A stretch of 64,000 nt of DNA from Candidatus Peregrinibacteria bacterium RIFOXYB2_FULL_33_20 (GTDB lineage Bacteria > Patescibacteriota > Gracilibacteria > UBA1369 > GWF2-33-10): contig MFXK01000001.1 in NCBI GenBank assembly GCA_001788835.1, positions 1 through 64,000 on the forward strand, read 5' to 3'. Shown here one piece after another: positions 18,283 to 25,874 of the stretch. The notes under the pieces were generated by a model. The model made no database searches, was not told where the DNA came from, and saw nothing but the letters and a program-made list of their open reading frames with translations. The first letter of the stretch is position 1. Each line of letters starts with the position of its first letter. The translations under genes and the position numbers were made by a program.

Positions 18283-18379
18283 TTTGCCATCTTTTTTAAT
18301 CAAATTATGTTAGAAAAATTAACTTCAGATCAATTTACAACTGAAATTGCATAAATTCCCCTCCGCCATACCGTTGATA

Positions 18380-18514
18380 ATGCCTCGACGTTTCCTACCC
18401 TTAGGAGTCAAGTGGGTTTCTGCATCCGCAATACCACAGTATCGGGAAATATTAGAATCCCTTAAAGAAAATTTTGTAGAAGAATTTTATCAGAGGGCTA
18501 AGTGGCGAATATAG
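18380..18514 (+). CDS. Possible 44-residue ORF or gene remnant
   Basis: ATG 18380 to TAG 18512. The product begins M-P-R-R-F-L-P-L-G-V-K-W-V and continues with an acidic helix (Y-R-E-I-L-E-S-L-K-E-N-F-V-E-E-F-Y). The base composition is unlike its neighbours, suggesting acquired or residual DNA. I recognise no family. It could be a genuine small protein, the end of a broken gene, or chance. Confidence 0.25.
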   Translation: MPRRFLPLGVKWVSASAIPQYREILESLKENFVEEFYQRAKWRI

Positions 18515-18530
18515 CAGAGAGAGGAGAAAG

Positions 18531-18553
18531 AAATTTTGAATTTTAAATTAAGG
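18531..18553. repeat. AT-rich spacer repeat
   Basis: AAATTTTGAATTTTAAATTA then AGG, related to the run at 17091-17123, including the shared AATTAAGG end. Confidence 0.5.
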
Positions 18554-18653
18554 AACAATTATATTTTATCTTGCTTAGAAAAGCTTATCAAAAAAAGAAA
18601 TTGAGCAAAATAGAAAATGTCTGTTATATTTTGAAAGTAATTTTATTTTTATT

Positions 18654-20021
18654 ATGCAATATTTTATCCAGACTTTTGGGTGCCAGATGAACATAACTGA
18701 TTCAGAGAGAATTTCAGCGGTTTTGGAGAATTTGGGATTTGTTCCAGCCAAGAGGTGGCAGGAGACGGATTTATTTATCATGAATAGCTGTTCTGTCCGG
18801 CAAAAGCCTGAAGATCGCGTGCATGGTCTGATTGGCGATAGTTTGAAAATTAAGAAAAAAAATAAAAAATTTATGGTGGGCTTGACGGGATGCATGGTCA
18901 GAAAATCTAGTACGCAAAATTCAGAGTTAAAAGATAACTTGCTAAAAGTGCATGAGAATCTAGATTTCGTTTTTCGAATTGAAGATTTATGTAAACTGGA
19001 TCAGGTTTTACGCGAGTGCAAAGCAAAGTTAAAAATCAAGCCGTTAGAAGATGAAGGAACCGTAGAAAATTATTTCAAGATTCAGCCTAAATATAGCAAT
19101 AATTTTAGCGCTTTTGTGCCTATTCAAACTGGGTGTGATAAGTTTTGCACTTACTGCATTGTGCCTTTTGCCAGAGGAAGGGAATATAGTCGAGATTTTG
19201 TAGAAGTTTTGGCGGAGTGTGGAAATTTAGTAGAAAAAGGGGTGAAAGAAATTACTTTGGTGGGGCAGACAGTGAATACTTATGGCATTAGCCGTGCTGA
19301 TAAAATGTCAAAGAAATTTGAAAAATATGGTAAATATCCTTTTGTTAAACTTTTGGAGGAAATTGACAAGTTGCAGTTAAAAGGACTGAAATGGCTGCGT
19401 TTCACCTCGCCTTATCCCAAGGATTTTTCTGATGAACTGATGGAAGCGATGGCCAGATTAAAAACCCTATGCCATCATGTACACATGCCAATTCAATCCG
19501 GATCAGATGCCGTTTTGCAAATGATGAACAGGCAATATTCCGTAAAAGATTATCTTAAATTGGTAAATAAATTTAGGAAAAAAATTCCGGATATTGCGAT
19601 TAGTACGGACATTATTGTTGGTTTTGCGGGTGAGACGGAAGCAATGTTCAAGGAAACTTGTGCGCTTTATGATAAAATTCAGTGGGAGATGTGTTATCAT
19701 GCCAAATATTCTTCGCGTAAAGGCACTTACGCGGGAAAAATTTTAAAAGATAATATTTTTGCCAAAGCCAAATCAAGACGTTGGCATAAATTAAATGAAT
19801 ATATAAAAAAATATTCTTTTAAAGCTTTAAAAGGATATGCCAATTCCATACAGGAAGTTTTGGTTGATGAAAAGAAACAAGATGGTTTATATTATGGTCG
19901 TAATTTTCATAATAAATTAGTTTGTTTTAAGAGTAGAAGTAATTTGATTGGAAAATTTGTTTGTGTTAGAATTACTCAAGTGAAAGAATGGCTGATGGAG
20001 GGCAAACTTCTAAACAAATAG
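18654..20021 (+). CDS. miaB: tRNA-2-methylthio-N6-dimethylallyladenosine synthase (MiaB)
   Basis: A radical-SAM methylthiotransferase that turns i6A37 into ms2i6A37 in tRNAs reading UNN codons. The UPF0004 domain has its three cluster Cys: F-G-C-Q-M-N (C10), N-S-C-S-V-R and G-C-M-V-R. The radical-SAM cluster is T-G-C-D-K-F-C-T-Y-C. A TRAM-like domain ends the protein (I-Q-E-V-L-V-D ... L-I-G-K-F-V). At 455 residues it is normal. The start ATG is fixed by the conserved opening M-Q-Y-F-I-Q-T-F-G-C. The response regulator gene follows 14 bases downstream, so the two may share a transcript. Confidence 0.93.
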   Translation: MQYFIQTFGCQMNITDSERISAVLENLGFVPAKRWQETDLFIMNSCSVRQKPEDRVHGLIGDSLKIKKKNKKFMVGLTGCMVRKSSTQNSELKDNLLKVHENLDFVFRIEDLCKLDQVLRECKAKLKIKPLEDEGTVENYFKIQPKYSNNFSAFVPIQTGCDKFCTYCIVPFARGREYSRDFVEVLAECGNLVEKGVKEITLVGQTVNTYGISRADKMSKKFEKYGKYPFVKLLEEIDKLQLKGLKWLRFTSPYPKDFSDELMEAMARLKTLCHHVHMPIQSGSDAVLQMMNRQYSVKDYLKLVNKFRKKIPDIAISTDIIVGFAGETEAMFKETCALYDKIQWEMCYHAKYSSRKGTYAGKILKDNIFAKAKSRRWHKLNEYIKKYSFKALKGYANSIQEVLVDEKKQDGLYYGRNFHNKLVCFKSRSNLIGKFVCVRITQVKEWLMEGKLLNK

Positions 20022-20035
20022 TTAATCTGCATTTT

Positions 20036-20728
20036 ATGTATAGTATTTTAATTATCGAAGATGATGCGCGATTAGCTCGAGCTTTGAGTTCTTTGCTGAA
20101 AAAAGAAAAATTTGTCACGGATATTTGTCGTACGGGGGAGGAAGGTTATGAGAAAGCAATTGCTAATAGTTATAATGCGATAATTTTGGATTGGTCATTG
20201 CCGCACATGGATGGCGAAGAAGTATTGAAAAACCTGAGATCAGATGGTATTAGCACTCCGGTTTTGGTGTTGACGGCCAGAACCAGTCCAGAAGATGCGG
20301 CGGAAATGATTAATGCTGGCGCTGATGATTATTTAAGAAAATCGTTGTGGAATGGCAAAGAACTGACAGCCAGGATTAAAAGTCTGCTCAGAAATAAAGA
20401 AGGCCGTAAAACCAATATCATTACGATTGGTGATCTTCATATAGATTTAAATGACTATGAGGTTTATTTGGGCAAAGAAGCGATAGAGCTTGATAATATG
20501 GATTTTCGAATTTTATCTTGTTTGGCTAAAAACAGTCCAAATGTTGTTAGTCCGGAAGATATTATTAGAGAAGTGTGGGGAGATTATGATTTAGCGGTTA
20601 ATTCTGGCACGGTGAGAACCCATTTGTGCTATATCAGAAAAAAAATCGAAAAAGGAAAAAGTACCAAATATATTCATACTATTCATGGACGGGGTTTTAA
20701 GCTTTATGAAGAAGAAGGTGATGATTGA
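20036..20728 (+). CDS. OmpR/PhoB-family response regulator
   Basis: A two-component transcription factor of 230 residues. The receiver has the acidic pair D9/D10, phospho-acceptor D52 (I-L-D-W-S-L-P-H-M-D-G), T80 and K102 (D-D-Y-L-R-K-S). The usual Lys-Pro is Lys-Ser here. The C-terminal winged helix carries the T-I-H-G-R-G-F-K-L end typical of OmpR-type DNA binding. ATG 20036 begins the first β-strand (M-Y-S-I-L-I-I-E-D-D) and is preferred over an upstream start inside miaB. No complete histidine kinase lies nearby; the only partner candidate is the 56-residue protein facing it. Confidence 0.9.
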   Translation: MYSILIIEDDARLARALSSLLKKEKFVTDICRTGEEGYEKAIANSYNAIILDWSLPHMDGEEVLKNLRSDGISTPVLVLTARTSPEDAAEMINAGADDYLRKSLWNGKELTARIKSLLRNKEGRKTNIITIGDLHIDLNDYEVYLGKEAIELDNMDFRILSCLAKNSPNVVSPEDIIREVWGDYDLAVNSGTVRTHLCYIRKKIEKGKSTKYIHTIHGRGFKLYEEEGDD

Positions 20729-20732
20729 GAGA

Positions 20733-20903
20733 TCAAAGCTCTATCATTAAAGGAATTTTTTGTTCCAATTCTTCAATGGCGCTACTCATATCTTCAGCCA
20801 TTTGTTGTGAGTTTTTTTCCATGCCAAGCAAATCAACATTTGCTTTCAGAACTGCTAAGCAATTTAAAATGTCATGGCGTAATTTTCGTTTTTCTTCTGA
20901 CAT
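20733..20903 (-). CDS. 56-residue histidine-kinase dimerization-domain-like (DHp-only) protein
   Basis: ATG 20903 to TGA 20733, convergent with the response regulator (4 bases between stops). The product has an H-box-like helix R-H-D-I-L-N-C-L-A-V-L-K-A-N-V-D-L-L, close to the R-H-D-I-x-N-P-L-T-x-I helix of histidine kinases and to Spo0B-type R-H-D. A short turn follows, then a second amphipathic helix (M-A-E-D-M-S-S-A-I-E-E-L-E-Q-K-I). That is a complete two-helix DHp hairpin with no ATPase domain. It could dimerise into a four-helix bundle and relay phosphate through its His, or sequester a kinase or the regulator. Function inferred; coding supported by the motif and the otherwise empty gap. 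Confidence 0.6.
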   Translation of the reverse strand: MSEEKRKLRHDILNCLAVLKANVDLLGMEKNSQQMAEDMSSAIEELEQKIPLMIEL

Positions 20904-21021
20904 TGGTGGAAAATATAAATTCTGAATTGAAATTGTTGTATTTAAATTAAACTATTATACCACAATCAGTCAAGTTTTAACAAAGGCATTTTTTTTAATT
21001 TACTTAAATATACTCTGTAAT

Positions 21022-22863
21022 TTAGTCTCCGACAACTGCTTTTATACGCCTTATACCAGCCGCACTTGATTCTTCTTTGACTATTTTGAAGTTTTTTAGC
21101 TCAGAGGTGTTTTTTACATGAGGTCCGCCACAGATTTCCAGGGAAAAATCACCAATTTTATATACTTTGATTTTATTCCCTAATTTAGAATATTTGTCTT
21201 CAAATAATCCAATTGCTCCTCTTTGTTTCGCCTCTTCCACCGTTAATTCTTCAAAACTCACATCAAGTCCTTTTTGTATTTGTTCGTTTACAATTTCCTC
21301 AACTTTTTTAATTTGTTCTGATGTCATTTTTTCCGCATGATTGAAATCAAATCTAAGCCTTTCCACTGTTATATTACTTCCTTTTTGTTGTACATGATCT
21401 CCAAGTACAATTCGTAGAGCTTTATGCAGAAGATGAGTTGCGGTATGAAGTTTAGTTGTTTCCTCGCTATGATCTGCAAGCCCTCCTGAAAATTTCTGTT
21501 CTGCACCTAAGCGAGAAAGTTCTTGATGAGTTTTGAGTTCTTGATTGAAAGCATTTTCATCAACTTCGATTTGATTTTCTTTACAAAGTTCTTTGGTCAT
21601 TTCGAATGGGAATCCATAGCTTTGATAAAGCAAAAAAGCATCCTTGCCTGAAAGCTGGTTTTGATTATTAACTTTTAAATGATCCAAAAACTTCTCAAAT
21701 TCTTTTAAACCAGTTTCCAGGGTTTTAGAAAATTTTTCTTCTTCTTTTTGCATCTCATTTAATATTTTTTGTTGATTTTTACTGAGTTCCGGATAAACAT
21801 CGCTATAAATTTCAATAAATTCTTTGGCAAGATTTGAACAGAAATAATTTTGGATCCCTATTTTTTTGCCATGTCTGATTGCTCTCCTTATGAGCTTTCT
21901 TACTATATATCCCTGATCAGTATTTGATGAAACAACTCCCCTTTGATCACCAATAACAAAAGTTGCTGACCTTAAATGATCCAAAATAATTCTTTTAGAT
22001 TTTATAGATTCATTTGAAGAATTTGCTGAATTAGAGATTTCATCTAAAACTATATATAAAGATTTTCCTGTTGATTTCTGTTGGAATAATTCTGTTTCGT
22101 AATGTGAGTTTTTGCCTTGAAGAATGGCAGTTACCCTCTCAAGCCCCATTCCGGTATCAACATTTTGTTGTTTAAGAATTTCGAAAGTCCCATCTTCCTT
22201 TTTGTTATATTGCATGAAAACATTATTCCAGATTTCCACCCATTCTTTATTTATATCAGGGCCACCTTTTTCATAAGGATTATTTTTATTTGATCCGGTA
22301 TAATAAAACATTTCCGTATCTGGTCCGCATGGTCCTGTTTTGCCTGCTGGCCCCCACCAATTATCTTTTTTTCCTAAAAAATAGATTCTGCGTTTTTGAT
22401 TTTCTGGGATATTTTCAGCTTTTACAAAACCTAACGATTCCCAGATTTTTGCCGCTTCCTCATCCTTTGGGGCATCTTTGTCGCCAGCAAAACAAGTGAC
22501 ACATAATAAATCAGGATTTAAATTTAATTCTGTAGTTAGGAATTCGTAACTCCATTGAATTGCTTCTTTTTTGAAGTAATCTCCAAGCGACCAATTGCCC
22601 AGCATTTCAAAAAATGTGCAATGTGTAGCATCGCCAACCTCATCAATATCATCAGTTCGCATACATTTTTGCACATCAACAAGTTTTGTACCTTGAGGAT
22701 GTTTTTCGCCCATCAAATATGGCACAAGCGGATGCATTCCAGCGGTAGTGAACAAGACTGTTGGATCATTTTCAGGAATCAGCGAAGCTGATGGAATTTC
22801 TTTATGATTATGTTTTGTCACAAAAAAATCTATGAATTTTTGGCGAAGGATAGAGGAAAGCAT
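21022..22863 (-). CDS. alaS: Alanyl-tRNA synthetase, short form lacking the C-terminal domains
   Basis: A class II synthetase charging tRNA-Ala. The catalytic core (F-F-E-M-L-G-N-W-S-L-G-D-Y-F motif 2, G-M-G-L-E-R motif 3) is complete. The editing domain follows, with H-T-A-T-H-L-L-H and C-G-G-P-H, which bind zinc and clear mischarged Ser/Gly-tRNA. The protein ends right after A-A-G-I-R-R-I-K-A-V-V-G-D, at 613 residues rather than about 870. It thus lacks the coiled-coil/DHHA1 region and C-Ala domain. The stop is clean and no remnant follows. Short AlaS forms are known in reduced lineages. No T-box-like leader is seen. Confidence 0.95.
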   Translation of the reverse strand: MLSSILRQKFIDFFVTKHNHKEIPSASLIPENDPTVLFTTAGMHPLVPYLMGEKHPQGTKLVDVQKCMRTDDIDEVGDATHCTFFEMLGNWSLGDYFKKEAIQWSYEFLTTELNLNPDLLCVTCFAGDKDAPKDEEAAKIWESLGFVKAENIPENQKRRIYFLGKKDNWWGPAGKTGPCGPDTEMFYYTGSNKNNPYEKGGPDINKEWVEIWNNVFMQYNKKEDGTFEILKQQNVDTGMGLERVTAILQGKNSHYETELFQQKSTGKSLYIVLDEISNSANSSNESIKSKRIILDHLRSATFVIGDQRGVVSSNTDQGYIVRKLIRRAIRHGKKIGIQNYFCSNLAKEFIEIYSDVYPELSKNQQKILNEMQKEEEKFSKTLETGLKEFEKFLDHLKVNNQNQLSGKDAFLLYQSYGFPFEMTKELCKENQIEVDENAFNQELKTHQELSRLGAEQKFSGGLADHSEETTKLHTATHLLHKALRIVLGDHVQQKGSNITVERLRFDFNHAEKMTSEQIKKVEEIVNEQIQKGLDVSFEELTVEEAKQRGAIGLFEDKYSKLGNKIKVYKIGDFSLEICGGPHVKNTSELKNFKIVKEESSAAGIRRIKAVVGD

Positions 22864-22872
22864 AAAGTTTTA

Positions 22873-22901
22873 TTTACAAGGTTTTTTGAAGAGCTTATAA
22901 T
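22873..22901 (+). promoter_or_regulatory. Consensus-like promoter for a small RNA
   Basis: TTTACA (22873-22878), a 17-bp spacer and a perfect TATAAT (22896-22901). It points away from alaS into a region with no long ORF. Confidence 0.6.
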
Positions 22902-22907
22902 ATAAAT

Positions 22908-22970
22908 GTCATCATCATGAGAGGTTAGATCTAAGGGGCTAGTCCTTACTTTCGACACCTCTCTTTTTTG
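22908..22970 (+). ncRNA. Putative small RNA of about 60 nt ending in an intrinsic terminator
   Basis: The start is predicted about 7 nt after the -10 at 22908. The transcript closes with a 7-bp stem GAGAGGT (22919-22925)/ACCTCTC (22957-22963) followed by a T-rich run. Inside the stem are a self-complementary TTAGATCTAA and a small AAGG/CCTT hairpin, so the RNA should fold tightly. It contains only the mini-ORF ATG-AGA-GGT-TAG. I do not match it to 6S, SRP, tmRNA, T-box or a riboswitch. Alternatively it is a leader that stops transcription before the gene at 23199. Confidence 0.5.
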
Positions 22971-22979
22971 TTTTTTTTT

Positions 22980-23092
22980 ATTTATATATTTAAATCTTTT
23001 TTGCAGATCACAAATAAAGAAGAACCATTTAATGGTTTTTATAAGAATAAAGGATAAATGATAAAGAAAAAAGGAAAATAAAGTTTGAAAAT
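22980..23092. other. AT-rich gap after the small RNA
   Basis: Only one feature stands out: an AACCATT-T-AATGGTT palindrome (23023-23037) followed by TTTTTAT, a weak terminator-like hairpin. Confidence 0.4.
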
Positions 23093-23121
23093 TTGATTTA
23101 GTTTGAGAAATATGGTATTAT
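23093..23121 (+). promoter_or_regulatory. Promoter for the gene at 23199
   Basis: TTGATT (23093-23098), a 17-bp spacer and TATTAT (23116-23121). Confidence 0.45.
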
Positions 23122-23198
23122 GACATAATATTTTTTAATTTTAATATATAGCAATACATGGAGAGGATACTAAAGAACTTGTTCCAGTTGCTGATGGA

Positions 23199-23468
23199 AT
23201 GGATAAAGGATCACAGCCAGTTAGAATTGTTGAAAAGGATGGTGTAATTACGTCTGTTAGAGGTGTTCCTACTGTTAGAATTCCTTCTCAAGAACAATTT
23301 ATATTTGAAATACGAGTAGGAAGGGAACAAATAGATCTTAGAGCTCAATTGTTTGCAGCATTAAGAGGATTGGTAAGTCCTGATGGGAGAGAAGATGGTA
23401 ATTATAGAGAAGTATCACGACAGGCACTTAAAGATCAATTAAAGAGATTAGGATTATTGGATGAATAG
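23199..23468 (+). CDS. Hypothetical 89-residue protein, start uncertain
   Basis: A soluble, charged protein I do not recognise. Its C-terminal half is helical (D-L-R-A-Q-L-F-A-A-L-R-G-L-V ... K-D-Q-L-K-R-L-G-L). The first ATG in frame is 23199, but the frame is open and protein-like for 15 more codons back to 23154 (I-H-G-E-D-T-K-E-L-V-P-V-A-D-G). The promoter at 23093-23121 would allow a start there. The only initiator there would be ATA (23154-23156), just after an in-frame TAG. An ATG at 23158 lies in another frame. So the gene either starts at 23199, uses a rare start, or has a damaged start. Confidence 0.5.
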   Translation: MDKGSQPVRIVEKDGVITSVRGVPTVRIPSQEQFIFEIRVGREQIDLRAQLFAALRGLVSPDGREDGNYREVSRQALKDQLKRLGLLDE

Positions 23469-23820
23469 ATTTTGGGCAGGCCAGAATGACATTTTTTTAA
23501 ACATTTTTTACATAATAGAATTTAATAAAGTTTATACTTACCTTAAGGCGGGTTCCAAAACTGAAGATTTTAAAAATCTTGGCACTTATATCAATATTAA
23601 AAATATAGAACATTCTATTAAAATTGGTTGTAAAATGTTGGATGCAAATGTTGGGAATTATTAGAAGGAAATGTTGCATTTAACGAAAATTCCATTATAT
23701 AAGTTTGAGAAATAATCTCTCAATTTCAATATTTTCAATAATTTCGCAAGTGGGAAAACTTGAACTCTGACTAAAATAGTCTTAGTATAAAATCACGTGT
23801 TTATTTCTAAAATTAATTTT
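23469..23820. other. Gap before the Met-rich gene
   Basis: Contains a 67-codon low-complexity ORF (23461-23664, ATG overlapping the previous stop) that may not be real. It also holds a TTGAGA/TCTCAA hairpin (23705-23723), a CAAGT/ACTTG hairpin (23747-23762) and the promoter at 23760-23788. Confidence 0.4.
23760..23788 (+). promoter_or_regulatory. Promoter with a palindromic spacer for the Met-rich gene
   Basis: TTGAAC (23760-23765), a 17-bp spacer and TAGTAT (23783-23788). The spacer holds GACTA-AAA-TAGTC (23769-23781), a possible repressor site. Confidence 0.45.
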
Positions 23821-24414
23821 ATGCAAAAAAAAGGTTTGTTATTTTGTTTGGTTTTGGTTGTGTCAGCTTTTTTGGCAATTAATATTGCGGGCGCTCAAAA
23901 TTTGAGCAGTGATTCAGAAGTGAAAAATTTAACAGTGGTTATGAACGAAATAATGTCATCACAAAGTGTGGATAATAAAGAAGGAATTGACTGTGATAAG
24001 GTTTCCGATGATCAGTTTGAAGAATTGGGCGATTCAGTGATGGAGCAAATGGCTGGCAGTAACCAAGCGCATGAAGTTATGGAGCAAATGATGGGAGGGG
24101 AGGGATCGACTAGTCTTCAGTCAGTACATATAGCTATGGGTACGCAATATCTGGGGTGTAGACAAAATTCATATTTGACTGCTTTTGGACCAGTGGGAAT
24201 GATGGGGATGATGGGTTATGGCCGTGGCATGATGGGAGGTCTGTATAATGGCTCTTCTATTTTTGGGGCCGGCTTGGGTTTAGGCGTATTTGGATATGTG
24301 CTAACGTTGGTCGTTCATGGGATTTTGTTAGGGCTGTTTATTATGTTTGTGGTTTATGTGGCTGGTCGAGCTTGGCGAGCAAGCATGAATGAGGACGAGA
24401 AAAAGAAGAAATGA
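23821..24414 (+). CDS. Exported Met-rich membrane protein, probable copper-related
   Basis: A 197-residue protein. Residues 1-25 are a signal peptide (Q-K-K-G-L-L-F-C-L-V-L ... A-G-A-Q). The mature part has many Met residues, in motifs such as V-M-E-Q-M-M-G-G-E-G, H-I-A-M-G and G-M-M-G-M-M-G-Y-G-R-G-M-M-G-G, which suit Cu(I) binding. Two Cys are present. A C-terminal TM helix (about 155-185) and a Lys-rich cytosolic tail anchor it. I prefer ATG 23821 over a start 8 codons upstream because it directly precedes the Lys pair. It begins the group holding csoR and copA, which supports a copper role. Specific function unknown. Confidence 0.65.
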   Translation: MQKKGLLFCLVLVVSAFLAINIAGAQNLSSDSEVKNLTVVMNEIMSSQSVDNKEGIDCDKVSDDQFEELGDSVMEQMAGSNQAHEVMEQMMGGEGSTSLQSVHIAMGTQYLGCRQNSYLTAFGPVGMMGMMGYGRGMMGGLYNGSSIFGAGLGLGVFGYVLTLVVHGILLGLFIMFVVYVAGRAWRASMNEDEKKKK

Positions 24415-24509
24415 AGGCGGCAGGCGATGGGCGATGGTTGGTTTGTTTAGTCTATGTACAAAAAAATACCTTGTTATATAATGCCATAGGCTTTTAACGA
24501 CTTTTCCAA

Positions 24510-25766
24510 ATGCATATTTCCAATTTTATAATGCATCTTCCTGTGGATGCTTTGCAGCATTTTGGATCTTTATTAATTTTTTTGGCGGCTTTTTTGGAGG
24601 CTGTCCCTTTTGTCGGTGTTTTTATTCCAGGGCAAACAATTGTGATGTTAAGCGGATTTTTGATTAAAGAGGAGCTTCTGCGAATTTTTCCGATCATGAC
24701 TGCGGCAGTGATAGGAGCAATGATTAGTGATTTTTTGGGATATGTTTTGGGGCGAAAATATGGCAATCAATTTATTTATAAATATGGCAGGTATTTCTTA
24801 TTTACAAGAGCCTATTTTGATAAAATCAAGAAAATTATGGACAAGCATCCTGGTAAAACAATCATTTTTGGACGATTTAATTCTATTACTAGAGCTTTTG
24901 CGCCTTTTTTGGCCGGCAGTTCTGGTATTGACTGGGGCAGGTTTATATTTTTTAATGTTTTTGGCGCGATAATATGGGCAGGCAGTTGCATAGGGATTGG
25001 CTATATTTTTGGTGCGAGCTATGAAATCGCCTCACAATATATTGGCCGGTTTATATTTTTTGCCGTGGCGATTACGGTTATTTTATTTTGCGCTTACCGG
25101 TTTTTTAATAGAAAATGGCACTCTTTTCAAAGTTATCATTGGTATATTTTGGGGTTAAATATTTTGTCCTTGGCGGTATTTTCCAAAATTGCTGAAGATA
25201 TTTATAGGCACGAGTGGATTATTAAATGGGATATCATGATTCGTCAAATGATTAGCGTTTATTGGGGATCGATTTGGGATGAAATTATGATTGTAATTAC
25301 GATTATTGCCAGTCCGGCCGTAATTATTGTTTTAACGATGCTTTTGTTGATTATGTTAGTTTGTCAAAAAAAATATTATTTTTCGGTGTTATTTTCGTTA
25401 AGTCTCATTAGCGGCGGTATCTTAGAAGTGGTTTTAAAATTTTTTATTCATCGATTGCGGCCGACTGCAGCTTTGCTGCACATGGCAGGCTATAGTTTTC
25501 CTAGTGGATATGTAACCATGGCAACGATATTTTGTGTGTTGTTGATATATGTTTTTAGAAATAGTGTCCAGAGTAAAGTTTTAAGATTATTATTCGTAAT
25601 CGTAAATTTATGTTTGTTATTGTTAATTGGTTTTAGCCGGGTTTATCTAGGAGTAATCTGGTTTTCAGATATGATTGCCGGTTATGCTTTGGGAATTTTT
25701 TGGATGACTTTTTTGTTGCTAGTTTTGAAAATGCTTATATCCAGATTACAGAACAGCAAAGAATAG
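24510..25766 (+). CDS. DedA/SNARE-associated membrane protein fused to a degenerate PAP2 domain
   Basis: A 418-residue membrane protein. The N-terminal 200 residues match the DedA/VTT family (F-L-E-A-V-P-F-V-G-V-F-I-P-G-Q, G-D-type D-F-L-G-Y-V-L-G-R-K-Y-G, F-G-R-F-N), linked to lipid flipping or membrane homeostasis. The C-terminal half follows the PAP2 phosphatase layout: K-x6-R-P (K-F-F-I-H-R-L-R-P), P-S-G-x (331-334) and S-R-x5-x-x3-D (376-387). However, the conserved His of P-S-G-H is Y334 and the nucleophile His of the last motif is I383, so the phosphatase is probably inactive. It lies between the Met-rich gene and csoR. Confidence 0.85.
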   Translation: MHISNFIMHLPVDALQHFGSLLIFLAAFLEAVPFVGVFIPGQTIVMLSGFLIKEELLRIFPIMTAAVIGAMISDFLGYVLGRKYGNQFIYKYGRYFLFTRAYFDKIKKIMDKHPGKTIIFGRFNSITRAFAPFLAGSSGIDWGRFIFFNVFGAIIWAGSCIGIGYIFGASYEIASQYIGRFIFFAVAITVILFCAYRFFNRKWHSFQSYHWYILGLNILSLAVFSKIAEDIYRHEWIIKWDIMIRQMISVYWGSIWDEIMIVITIIASPAVIIVLTMLLLIMLVCQKKYYFSVLFSLSLISGGILEVVLKFFIHRLRPTAALLHMAGYSFPSGYVTMATIFCVLLIYVFRNSVQSKVLRLLFVIVNLCLLLLIGFSRVYLGVIWFSDMIAGYALGIFWMTFLLLVLKMLISRLQNSKE

Positions 25767-25791
25767 TTAGGGGGTTATTTTAATTTTAACA

Positions 25792-25820
25792 TTGACAAGA
25801 TTTTTAAGTTTAGATAATAT
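25792..25820 (+). promoter_or_regulatory. Promoter of the csoR-copA operon
   Basis: A perfect TTGACA (25792-25797), 17-bp spacer and TAATAT (25815-25820). It overlaps or abuts the CsoR operator. Confidence 0.8.
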
Positions 25821-25826
25821 TATATT

Positions 25827-25847
25827 ACCTACACCTCAGGTATAGGT
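25827..25847 (+). promoter_or_regulatory. CsoR operator
   Basis: A 21-bp near-perfect palindrome ACCTACACCTCAGGTATAGG then T, immediately after the -10 and over the expected start point. It matches its own reverse complement at all but the centre and one symmetric pair. Cu(I) binding would release CsoR and allow transcription. Confidence 0.75.
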
Positions 25848-25874
25848 TCTATTTTCTAAGATTTATTTAAGGAT

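Larger units (their letters stand above)
18283..18653. other. Intergenic region with a short higher-GC remnant
   Basis: 371 bases between the gene at 17245 and miaB. It holds a 15-codon ORF starting near 18307, a patch of distinctly higher GC (18356-18514) with one 44-codon ORF, an AT-rich repeat (18531-18553), and T-rich sequence before the miaB start. No RNA gene recognised. Confidence 0.5.

Noticed and set aside
20725..20925. 66-residue + strand ORF beside the response regulator
   Set aside because: Its antisense strand encodes the 56-residue protein with a clear H-box, which is more convincing.
22864..22990. T-box or tRNA-sensing leader for alaS
   Set aside because: The strong promoter, stem and T-run read on the strand opposite to alaS, and no T-box core is visible on the alaS strand.
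23461..23664. 67-residue ORF overlapping the end of the 23199 gene
   Set aside because: Low-complexity Ile/Asn/Tyr-rich product with an equally long frame on the other strand; no sign of selection that I can see.
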